From positions 1 through 26,701 of the forward strand of contig DASQWC010000146.1 of assembly GCA_035640475.1 (NCBI GenBank): DNA of 26,701 bases, in the 5' to 3' direction. Of the stretch, positions 16,761 through 23,022 are shown piece by piece. The notes under the pieces were generated by a model. It was not told the origin of the DNA, did no database searches, and worked only from the letters and a program-made list of their open reading frames with translations. This DNA is from DASQWC01 sp035640475. GTDB taxonomy: Bacteria > Actinomycetota > JAICYB01. Numbering within the stretch: the first letter of the stretch is position 1; every line of letters begins with the position of its first letter. A program made the translations under genes and the position numbers.

Positions 16761-18298
16761 GGTCCCGGTGCGTCCGCGGCGCGCTCGCGCTTGCCGACGC
16801 GGGTTGCACGGTTAATCGCGTTGAGGAACGCTCGCGCCGACGCCTCGACGACGTCCGTCGAGACGCCTCGGCCCGTATAGCGGTCGCTCTCGATCTCGAT
16901 CTGAACGGTCACGTCACCGAGCGCCTCGGTGCCGGCCGTCACGGCGCCGACGGTGAAGCTGAGAAGCTTCGCTTCCACACCCGTGGCGCGCACGATCGCT
17001 CCGCACGCGGCGTCGATCATGCCGTCGCCCGACGCGGATTCCTGCACCGTCTCACCTTCGGGATTCTTGACGCGAACGGTCGCGCGAGGCTCAACCGTCG
17101 TGCCGCCGACCAGCGTCAGGTCGACGAGCTCCCAGAGATCGCCGGCCGTGCGCATCTCGTCGGCGACGATCGCCTCGATGTCCGAGTCGGTGATCTGGAT
17201 CTTGCGGTCGGCCAGCTCCTTGAAGCGCTCGAACGCGCGCTGCAGCTCTTCCTTGCTGAGGACGTAGCCCATCTTTTCGAGCTCGGACGAGAACGCGTGG
17301 CGACCGGAATGCTTCCCCAACACGATCTGGCCGCCCTCGTAGCCGATCTCCTCCGCGTCCATGATTTCGTAGGTCATCCGGTCCTGAAGCACGCCGTGCT
17401 GGTGGATACCAGACTCGTGCGCGAAGGCGTTCGCGCCGACGACGGCCTTGTTCGGCTGCACCGGATAGCCGGTGAGCATCGACACCATGCGCGAGGTCCG
17501 CGCGATCTCTCGAGTGTTCACGCCGACGTCGACCCACACGAGGTCGCGGCGCGTCTTGAGGGCCATCACGACTTCTTCGAGTGAGCAGTTGCCGGCGCGC
17601 TCGCCGATGCCGTTCACGGCTACTTCGACCTGACGCGCGCCTACCCGGACGGCCGACAGCGAATTCGCGACGGCCAGGCCCAGATCGTTGTGACAGTGGA
17701 CCGAGAGGATGACGTCGTTGAGCGCCGGCACCTTCTCGTAGACGTACGTGAGCACTTCCTCGAATTCGTGCGGCAGCGTGTAGCCGACGGTGTCCGGAAC
17801 GTTGATCGTCGTCGCGCCGGCCTCGATTGCGGCCCGGACGACCTCACACAGGAAATCGGCATCGGTCCGCGTTGCGTCCTGCGGCGAGAACTCGACGTTC
17901 TGGGTGTAGCCCTTGGCGCGCTTCACGCCGGCGACGGCCTGCGCGACGATTTCTTCCTCGGTCGCCTCGAGCATGTACTTGCGGTGGATGTCGGAGGTCG
18001 ACAAGAACACGTGGATCCGCGGATCCCGTGCGTTCTGGATCGCTTCCCAGGCGCGGTCGATGTCCTCGTTCGTCGCGCGGGCCAGCGCCGCGATCTGCGG
18101 ACCTTTGACCGACTCGGCGATCTGTTTGACAGCTTCGAAGTCGCCGACCGAGGTGATCGGGAACCCGGCTTCGATGATGTCGACTTCCAGGCGCGCGAGC
18201 TGTTCGGCGATCTCCAGCTTTTCTTTGGCGTTGAGTGCGATGCCCGGCGCTTGTTCGCCGTCCCGCAGCGTGGTGTCGAAGATGAAGACCTTGTCCAT
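16757..18298 (-). CDS. leuA: 2-isopropylmalate synthase
   Basis: The 513-residue enzyme condenses acetyl-CoA with 2-ketoisovalerate, the first committed step of leucine synthesis. It shows FDTTLRDGEQAPGIALN (7-23), EAGFP (43-47), the metal-binding HCHNDLG (201-207) and NGIGERAGNCSLEE. A full C-terminal LeuA-dimer domain follows, including GDGMIDAACGA, for leucine feedback. Length and motifs match the short E. coli-type LeuA, whereas many actinomycetes carry the longer (about 570-640 residue) form. The ATG at 18298 has AAGGAG 7 nt upstream (18311-18306). This region pairs with the leader-peptide codons, implying translational control. It is the first gene of a six-gene operon continuing with cupin and lipid genes. 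Confidence 0.93.
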   Translation of the reverse strand: MDKVFIFDTTLRDGEQAPGIALNAKEKLEIAEQLARLEVDIIEAGFPITSVGDFEAVKQIAESVKGPQIAALARATNEDIDRAWEAIQNARDPRIHVFLSTSDIHRKYMLEATEEEIVAQAVAGVKRAKGYTQNVEFSPQDATRTDADFLCEVVRAAIEAGATTINVPDTVGYTLPHEFEEVLTYVYEKVPALNDVILSVHCHNDLGLAVANSLSAVRVGARQVEVAVNGIGERAGNCSLEEVVMALKTRRDLVWVDVGVNTREIARTSRMVSMLTGYPVQPNKAVVGANAFAHESGIHQHGVLQDRMTYEIMDAEEIGYEGGQIVLGKHSGRHAFSSELEKMGYVLSKEELQRAFERFKELADRKIQITDSDIEAIVADEMRTAGDLWELVDLTLVGGTTVEPRATVRVKNPEGETVQESASGDGMIDAACGAIVRATGVEAKLLSFTVGAVTAGTEALGDVTVQIEIESDRYTGRGVSTDVVEASARAFLNAINRATRVGKRERAADAPGP

Positions 18299-18305
18299 TC
18301 TGAAA

Positions 18306-18381
18306 CTCCTTCCTTACCTAAGTGACTGGGACGTTGATGCGCCCCCGCGTGGGACTAGGCCCCGCGGGGGCCGGTAAGGAC
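18306..18381 (-). promoter_or_regulatory. Translational attenuator of leuA (leader codons = anti-SD)
   Basis: TCCTTACC (18380-18373), inside the Val-Leu-Thr codons of the leader, is perfectly complementary to GGTAAGGA (18318-18311) at the leuA ribosome-binding site. After one mismatch, C18382 and T18383 can also pair with the SD bases G18309 and G18308. Between the two strands lies a strong hairpin: CCCCCGCG (18370-18363) with CGCGGGGG (18349-18342), extended by an inner GGG/CCC, with the leader TAG stop in its loop. No T-run follows, so control at translation initiation is favoured over termination. Confidence 0.7.
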
Positions 18382-18402
18382 GAGAAGCTTCCTGGAGCTC
18401 AT
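18355..18402 (-). CDS. Leucine-rich leader peptide of leuA
   Basis: The 15-residue ORF MSSRKLLVLTGPRGA ends with TAG. Codons 6, 7 and 9 are Leu (CTT, CTC, CTT) and codon 8 is Val. A ribosome waiting for charged tRNA-Leu at codons 6-9 would cover the strand that pairs with the leuA SD region. The ATG at 18402 has no SD. A TAAGCT box ends 8 nt upstream, so the transcript probably starts within 0-2 nt of the ATG. Confidence 0.8.
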   Translation of the reverse strand: MSSRKLLVLTGPRGA

Positions 18403-18410
18403 GTGGTCTC

Positions 18411-18416
18411 AGCTTA
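18411..18416 (-). promoter_or_regulatory. -10-like box for the leuA leader
   Basis: TAAGCT (TAnnnT) ends 8 nt before the leader ATG at 18402, the same spacing as before the leuB leader. No clear -35 hexamer is seen. Confidence 0.5.
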
Positions 18417-18455
18417 CGAAACGACGCAGCTCGGCGCAGGGACACGCCCGACCGG

Positions 18456-18461
18456 TAGCCT
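18456..18461 (+). promoter_or_regulatory. -10-like box for a leaderless monooxygenase mRNA
   Basis: TAGCCT ends exactly 6 nt before the ATG at 18468, which would place the transcription start on the initiation codon. No SD is present. It is divergent from the leuA leader promoter, about 40 bp apart. Confidence 0.5.
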
Positions 18462-18467
18462 CGGAAT

Positions 18468-20060
18468 ATGCCGAGTGAGTTCGACGTCGTCGTCGTGGGA
18501 GCCGGATTCGCGGGTCTGTACATGCTCAAGCGCCTCCGCGAGCAGGGCTGGAGAGCGATCGTCTTCGAGGCCGGCGACGGCGTGGGCGGCACCTGGTACT
18601 GGAACCGCTACCCGGGCGCGCGGTGCGACGTCCCGAGCATCGAGTACTCGTTCTCGTTCGACCCCGAGCTCGAACAAGAGTGGGACTGGAAAGAGCGCTA
18701 CGCCACGCAGCCCGAGATCCTCGCCTACCTCGAGCATGTGGCCGAGCGGTACGACCTGTACCGCGACATCAGGCTGAGGACGCGCGTCGAGTCGGCTCAC
18801 TTCGACGAGTCGTCCGGACGATGGGAAGTCAAGACCGACGACGGCGAGACGACGATGGCGCGCTACGTCGTCATGGCGACCGGCTGCCTCTCGAGCGCCA
18901 ACATGCCCGACATTCCCGGCCGCGATTCCTTCGAGGGCGACACCTACCACACCGGACGGTGGCCGCATCACAAGGTCGACTTCACGGGGAAGCGCGTCGC
19001 CGTGATCGGCACGGGGTCGTCGGGCATCCAGTCGATCCCCCTCCTCGCCGAGGAGGCCGAGCAGCTCACAGTGTTCCAGCGCACCCCGAACTACTCCGTC
19101 CCCGCGCACAACCAAGACCACACTCCTGAGTACATGCAGGCTGTCAAGGACGAGTACCGGGCCATAAGGGCGGAGAATCGCGTCTCGCCCATCGGCTTCG
19201 GGGGCCGCGTCAGGCCGGCCGAGGCCAACGCGATGGATCTCACGCCCGAGCAGCGCGCCGTCGAGCTCGAGAAGCGCTGGGAAGAGGGCGGATTGACGTT
19301 CCTTGCCGCCTTCATGGACGTCGTTTTCAACCCGGAAGCGAACGCTCAGGTCGCGGACTTCGTTCGCCGGAAGATCGCGTCGATCGTCGACGATCCGGAG
19401 GTCGCCGCCATGCTCTCGCCGGACACGTACATCGGCTGCAAGCGCCTGTGTGTTGATACCGGGTACTTCGCGACGTTCAACCGTCCCAACGTGCGTCTCG
19501 TCGACCTCCGCAAGACGCCCATCGTCCAGATCACGCCGTCCGGCGTGCGGACGAGCGACGAGACCTTCGAGTTCGACGCGATCGTCTTCGCGACCGGCTT
19601 CGACGCGATGACCGGGACGCTTCTGCGCATCGACATCCAAGGGCGGGACGGCAAGACGCTGAAGGAAGCGTGGGCGGAGGGACCGAAGACCTACCTCGGA
19701 CTGAGCGTCCCCGACTTTCCGAACATGTTCATCATCACCGGGCCCGGGAGCCCGTCCGTGCTGACGAACATGGTGACGTCGATCGAGCAGCACGTGGAGT
19801 GGATCACCGACTGCATCAACAAGATGCGCGATGAGGGCCGGCGAACGATCGAAGCCAAGCCCGAGGACGCAGAGCAGTGGGTTGCCTACGTGAACCAGAT
19901 CGCCGGGTTCACGCTCTACACGAACTGCAATTCCTGGTACCTCGGCGCGAACATTCCGGGCAAGCCGCGCGTGTTCATGCCGCTGTTCGGGTTCAACACC
20001 TACGAGGACGTCTGCAAGAACGTCGTCGAAGACGACTACCGCGGATTCGTGCGGGTCTAG
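18468..20060 (+). CDS. Flavin monooxygenase, Baeyer-Villiger type
   Basis: The 530-residue flavoprotein has two Rossmann motifs: GAGFAG (11-16) for FAD and GTGSSG (181-186) for NADPH. Between them is FEGDTYHTGRWPHH (155-168), the Baeyer-Villiger fingerprint F-x-G-x3-H-x3-W-P. GGTWYWNRYPGARCDVPS (40-57) and CKRLCVDTGYFATFNRPNV are close to cyclohexanone-monooxygenase-type sequences, and length matches that group. It would insert oxygen into a ketone to give an ester or lactone using NADPH and O2. The natural substrate is not evident. It stands alone on this strand between two leftward biosynthetic operons, with no dedicated regulator or ester hydrolase beside it. The stop shares a CTAG with the convergent serA stop. 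Confidence 0.88.
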   Translation: MPSEFDVVVVGAGFAGLYMLKRLREQGWRAIVFEAGDGVGGTWYWNRYPGARCDVPSIEYSFSFDPELEQEWDWKERYATQPEILAYLEHVAERYDLYRDIRLRTRVESAHFDESSGRWEVKTDDGETTMARYVVMATGCLSSANMPDIPGRDSFEGDTYHTGRWPHHKVDFTGKRVAVIGTGSSGIQSIPLLAEEAEQLTVFQRTPNYSVPAHNQDHTPEYMQAVKDEYRAIRAENRVSPIGFGGRVRPAEANAMDLTPEQRAVELEKRWEEGGLTFLAAFMDVVFNPEANAQVADFVRRKIASIVDDPEVAAMLSPDTYIGCKRLCVDTGYFATFNRPNVRLVDLRKTPIVQITPSGVRTSDETFEFDAIVFATGFDAMTGTLLRIDIQGRDGKTLKEAWAEGPKTYLGLSVPDFPNMFIITGPGSPSVLTNMVTSIEQHVEWITDCINKMRDEGRRTIEAKPEDAEQWVAYVNQIAGFTLYTNCNSWYLGANIPGKPRVFMPLFGFNTYEDVCKNVVEDDYRGFVRV

Positions 20061-21667
20061 TCGCCGTCCAGCGACACGAAGCGGCCGCTCTGGATTCCCG
20101 CGGCTTCCATCATGGCCGCAAAGACGTCGGCCGGAATCGCTGCGTCGACCGAGAGGACGAGGATCGCTTCCCCGCCTGCTTCAGGCGGCTCTCCGACGTA
20201 CATGTTCTTGATGCTGATCCCCGCGTCGGCGAGCGGTCCCGACATCTTGTGCACCACGCCCGGCCTGTCCTCGTAACGGAACAGCGCCATGTACTTAGAA
20301 AAGTCGATGCCCAGCGCCCGACCATCCACCTCCACCAGATGTGCGATGTTCGCCTTCCCCGTGATGATGCCGGCGACGGTGACCGGCGCTCCTTCGCGGT
20401 GCACTGAGACCCGGACGAGGTTCACGTATGCCTCCGATGCTGCGGACTTTCGCTCGCCGTAACCGATCCCGCGGTCTGCGGCGAGGATCGGTGCATTCAC
20501 ATACGTGACCGGCTCGTGGAGCGCGGGCTGGAGGAATCCGCGCAGTACCGACAGTGTCAGCACGCGCGTGTCCTCTTCGCCGACCTGCCCTTGGTACGTC
20601 ACTTCGATGTCGCTCACTTTCTCGCCGGCGAGCGCACCGATCAGGCGTCCGAGCTTGGACGCCAGCGGAAGGTACGGACGCAAGAACTCCGACAGCTCAC
20701 CGCTCGCGTCCAGGTTCACCGCATTGGGGACGAAGTCGCCGCGCAGCGCGAGCAGAACCTGCTCGGCCGCAATCACTCCGGCGCGGTCCTGAGCGTCGGC
20801 GGTCTGGCCCGCGATATGGGGTGTCACGACCACGTCGTCGAGATCGAAAAGAGGTGACGACTCCAGAGGTTCGCTCTCGAAGACATCGAGGCCGGCGCCG
20901 CCGACCTTCCCGGCCTTGATCGCGCGCGCGAGCGCGTCCTCGTCGATCACACCGCCGCGGGACGCATTCACGATGATCACGCCGGGCTTGGCCTTCTCCA
21001 GCTCAGTCTCGCCGATCATGTGACGCGTCTCCGGTGTCAGGACGACGTGCAGCGAGATGACGTCGGCCCGCTTCAGGAGGTCGTCGAGCTCGACCTGCTC
21101 GACACCGGCGCGCTGGAAACGTTGCGGCGACACGAACTGATCGTGTGCGATCACCTGCATGCCGAGTGCGTGGCAGCGCTGCGCGACGAGCGTGCCGACG
21201 CGGCCGAACCCGATGATGCCGAGCGTCTTGTCCTGGAGCTCGATGCCCTTGAACTTCGATTTCTCCCAGGCCCCCGACTTCAGCGAGGCATTCGCGGCCG
21301 GGATGCGCTTGGCGAGCGCGAGGATCAACCCGACGGTGTGCTCTGCCGTCGAAACAATGTTTCCCTGCGGCGTATTGAGGACGACAATCCCGCGCCGAGT
21401 CGCGGCGTCGACATCCACATTGTCGACACCGATGCCGGCTCGCCCGACGACCTGCAACCGAGACGCGGCGTCGATCACGTCCTTGGTGACCTTCGTCGCG
21501 CTGCGAACGAGCAGTCCGTCGTAGTCGCCGATGGTTGCCTCGAGCTCGTCGGGCGTCAGACCGATCCGGACGTCGACCTCGACCCCGCCCTCCGTGAGCA
21601 CGGCGATGCCCGCCTCCGAGATCGCCTCGGCGACGAGAACTCGAGGCCGGCCGTCGTCGTCCGTCAC
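20057..21667 (-). CDS. serA: D-3-phosphoglycerate dehydrogenase
   Basis: The 536-residue enzyme oxidises 3-phosphoglycerate to 3-phosphohydroxypyruvate, the first step of serine synthesis. The catalytic domain has GFGRVG (153-158) for NAD and the triad R237 (NASRGG), E266 (FESEP) and H284 (TPHIAGQT). The C-terminal half has the intervening allosteric-substrate-binding domain (about 318-450) and a final ACT domain (FRYEDRPGVVHKMSGPLADAGISI), as in the long mycobacterial-type enzyme with serine feedback. The GTG at 21667 overlaps the TGA of the aminotransferase by 4 nt and has GGGAGG about 10 nt upstream. A longer upstream frame lies inside that gene and is rejected. Confidence 0.93.
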   Translation of the reverse strand: MTDDDGRPRVLVAEAISEAGIAVLTEGGVEVDVRIGLTPDELEATIGDYDGLLVRSATKVTKDVIDAASRLQVVGRAGIGVDNVDVDAATRRGIVVLNTPQGNIVSTAEHTVGLILALAKRIPAANASLKSGAWEKSKFKGIELQDKTLGIIGFGRVGTLVAQRCHALGMQVIAHDQFVSPQRFQRAGVEQVELDDLLKRADVISLHVVLTPETRHMIGETELEKAKPGVIIVNASRGGVIDEDALARAIKAGKVGGAGLDVFESEPLESSPLFDLDDVVVTPHIAGQTADAQDRAGVIAAEQVLLALRGDFVPNAVNLDASGELSEFLRPYLPLASKLGRLIGALAGEKVSDIEVTYQGQVGEEDTRVLTLSVLRGFLQPALHEPVTYVNAPILAADRGIGYGERKSAASEAYVNLVRVSVHREGAPVTVAGIITGKANIAHLVEVDGRALGIDFSKYMALFRYEDRPGVVHKMSGPLADAGISIKNMYVGEPPEAGGEAILVLSVDAAIPADVFAAMMEAAGIQSGRFVSLDGD

Positions 21668-22830
21668 GCGCGTTCCGCCTCCCTGAACACGGCGGCCGCA
21701 GCGCCGGTTCCCGCGCCTTCCTTGATCGGGTGGCCGAGCCCGGCCAGCGTCGACTCGACGGCAGCGAGCACCATCAGGATGTCGCGGGGTGAGTAGTAGC
21801 CGCAGTGGCCGATGCGGAAGATCTTTCCCTTGAGCTTGCCCTGTCCCGGCGCAACGACGATGCCGTGCCGCTCGCGCAGATGCTTGGCGATCTGCGCGCC
21901 GTCCAGCCCTTCGGGCGCCACGACGGCCGTCAGCACGCACGCGCGGTCGGCTTCCTCGGTCTGGATGTCCAGACCGAGGGCCTTCACGCCTTCGCGGCAT
22001 GCCTTGCCCAGCAAGGCATGCCGCGCCCACGCGGCCTCGATGCCCTCTCCCTCGACGAGGGAGAGGGCCTTCCGGAACGCGGCGAAGATCGTAACGGCGG
22101 GTGTGTACGGAGTCTCCGGCGGATCGAGCGACAGCGACTTGGCCGCCGTGGCCCAGTCCGTGTAGAAGCGCGGGCACGCGGCCGTCGCCGCGGCGTCCCA
22201 TGCGGCCTTCGACACCGTCACGAACGCGATCCCCGGCGGCGTCATCAACGCCTTCTGCGAACCGCCGACGAGCACGTCGATGCCCCAGTCGTCCACGCGC
22301 AGGGGAGCCGCGCCTACGGCGGAGATGCCGTCCACGACGTAGAGCTGCGGCTTGTCTTTGAGCACACGCCCGATGGCTTCGACGTCGTTGACGATCCCGG
22401 TCGAGGTCTCCGAGTGCTGGACGTAGACGGCCTTGATCGACGGATCGTCCGCGAGGGCCTTGGACACGTCCTCGGCTTTGGCGTTGGCGCCCCACTCGTA
22501 GGTGACGACCGTCGACTCGACGCCGTGGATGCGCGCAATCTCCTCGAAGCGGTCGGCGAAGTTGCCGGTGTTGAGGATCAGGATCCGGTCGCCGGGTGAG
22601 AGGACGTTGACGATGGCCGACTCCATGCCGAGGGAGCCGGAGCTCGTGTAGAAGAGCACGTCGTTGGAGGTGAACAGGATCCGACGAAGCGAATCGACGC
22701 AGCCCTGCAGGATCGCGCCGAAGCGCGGCCCCCGGTGGTACGGGACCTCGCGAGCCTGCGCCTGCAGGACGTCCGGCGGGACTTCCGTGGGTCCCGGCGC
22801 CGCCAGGAACTCCGGTCTTTCGATGCTCAT
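21664..22830 (-). CDS. Class V aminotransferase, probable phosphoserine/serine transaminase
   Basis: This 388-residue fold-type I PLP enzyme is of the alanine-glyoxylate/serine-pyruvate group. Motifs are FLAAPGPTEVPPDVL (8-22), YTSSGSLGMESA (61-72), the PLP-binding Asp168 in VVDGISAVG and the Schiff-base lysine K193 in GSQKALMTPPG. It ends with a Gly/Ala-rich tail absent from the core fold. It is coupled to serA by a GTGA overlap and follows a leader/attenuator. This context suggests it transaminates phosphohydroxypyruvate in place of SerC; a related pairing is known in Thermotoga. Serine-pyruvate or alanine-glyoxylate activity is the alternative. The ATG at 22830 has AAAGGATGAGG upstream. 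The coding sequence contains three long perfect hairpins (21954-22068). Confidence 0.85.
   Translation of the reverse strand: MSIERPEFLAAPGPTEVPPDVLQAQAREVPYHRGPRFGAILQGCVDSLRRILFTSNDVLFYTSSGSLGMESAIVNVLSPGDRILILNTGNFADRFEEIARIHGVESTVVTYEWGANAKAEDVSKALADDPSIKAVYVQHSETSTGIVNDVEAIGRVLKDKPQLYVVDGISAVGAAPLRVDDWGIDVLVGGSQKALMTPPGIAFVTVSKAAWDAAATAACPRFYTDWATAAKSLSLDPPETPYTPAVTIFAAFRKALSLVEGEGIEAAWARHALLGKACREGVKALGLDIQTEEADRACVLTAVVAPEGLDGAQIAKHLRERHGIVVAPGQGKLKGKIFRIGHCGYYSPRDILMVLAAVESTLAGLGHPIKEGAGTGAAAAVFREAERA
21954..22068. repeat. Three consecutive perfect hairpins inside a coding region
   Basis: Hairpin A, 21954-21979: CCTCGGTCTGGA, TG, TCCAGACCGAGG (12-bp arms). Hairpin B, 21993-22025: CGCGGCATGCCTTGC, CCA, GCAAGGCATGCCGCG (15-bp arms). 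Hairpin C, 22042-22068: GCCCTCTCCCTCG, A, CGAGGGAGAGGGC (13-bp arms). All are mismatch-free and separated by only 13 and 16 nt. They lie in the aminotransferase gene and do not visibly lengthen the protein. A 9-bp-arm inverted repeat (21873-21898) and the palindrome GACGGCCGTC (21922-21931) precede them at similar spacing. Confidence 0.85.
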
Positions 22831-22864
22831 GTCCTCATCCTTTCAATCCTTATCTGCTTCCAAC

Positions 22865-22897
22865 AAAAAACCCCTCGCCGCTGACACGGACGAGAGG
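22865..22897 (-). terminator. Intrinsic terminator (attenuator) before the aminotransferase-serA operon
   Basis: Read leftward: CCTCTCG, bulged T, CCG, loop TGTCAG, CGG, CGAGGGG, then six T (22870-22865). It lies downstream of a promoter and leader ORF and 34 nt before the aminotransferase ATG, so it acts as an attenuator and also closes the ilvC transcript. Bases 22880-22874 (CGGCGAG) can alternatively pair with CTCGCCG (22907-22901) of the preceding hairpin. Confidence 0.8.
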
Positions 22898-22902
22898 CTT
22901 CG

Positions 22903-22925
22903 GCGAGCCCGGTGTACGGGCTCGC
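22903..22925 (-). promoter_or_regulatory. Leader hairpin directly after the leader-peptide stop
   Basis: GCGAGCCCG, loop TACAC, CGGGCTCGC is a perfect 9-bp hairpin starting on the base after the leader TGA. Its 3' arm plus CCG is complementary to the terminator 3' arm. If a ribosome blocks the 5' arm, an antiterminator pairing becomes available. Confidence 0.7.
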
Positions 22926-22958
22926 TCAGGTCTTATTCGATCGCTGCAAAGGCTTCAT
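22926..22958 (-). CDS. Putative leader peptide of the aminotransferase-serA operon
   Basis: The ten-residue ORF MKPLQRSNKT ends with TGA, immediately before the leader hairpin. It contains a single Ser codon (TCG) and so lacks the run of control codons seen in the leuA and leuB leaders. Position, length (equal to the leuB leader) and the -10 box 9 nt upstream argue that it is translated from a leaderless mRNA. Which amino acid it senses is unclear; serine is a guess from the downstream genes. Confidence 0.55.
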   Translation of the reverse strand: MKPLQRSNKT

Positions 22959-22967
22959 CGTGTTGCC

Positions 22968-22996
22968 AGTATCCCGACCGTTGGTGACATAGTCAA
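22968..22996 (-). promoter_or_regulatory. Promoter of the aminotransferase-serA leader transcript
   Basis: TTGACT (22996-22991) and GATACT (22973-22968) are spaced by 17 nt. The expected start point is about 22961-22958, on or just before the leader ATG. It lies in the gap after ilvC, so serine genes are transcribed separately from ilvBNC or in addition to read-through. Confidence 0.7.
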
Positions 22997-23022
22997 TCGC
23001 CCCGGGCGGATCGCTGATCCAT

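Noticed and set aside
18414..19793. 459-codon minus-strand frame opposite the monooxygenase
   Set aside because: It is antisense to a gene with intact flavin and Baeyer-Villiger motifs, with no recognisable domain of its own.
22993..23022. Short ORF MDQRSARGD directly after ilvC
   Set aside because: It overlaps the -35 region of the serine-leader promoter, has no SD and shows no regulatory codons, so it is most likely chance.
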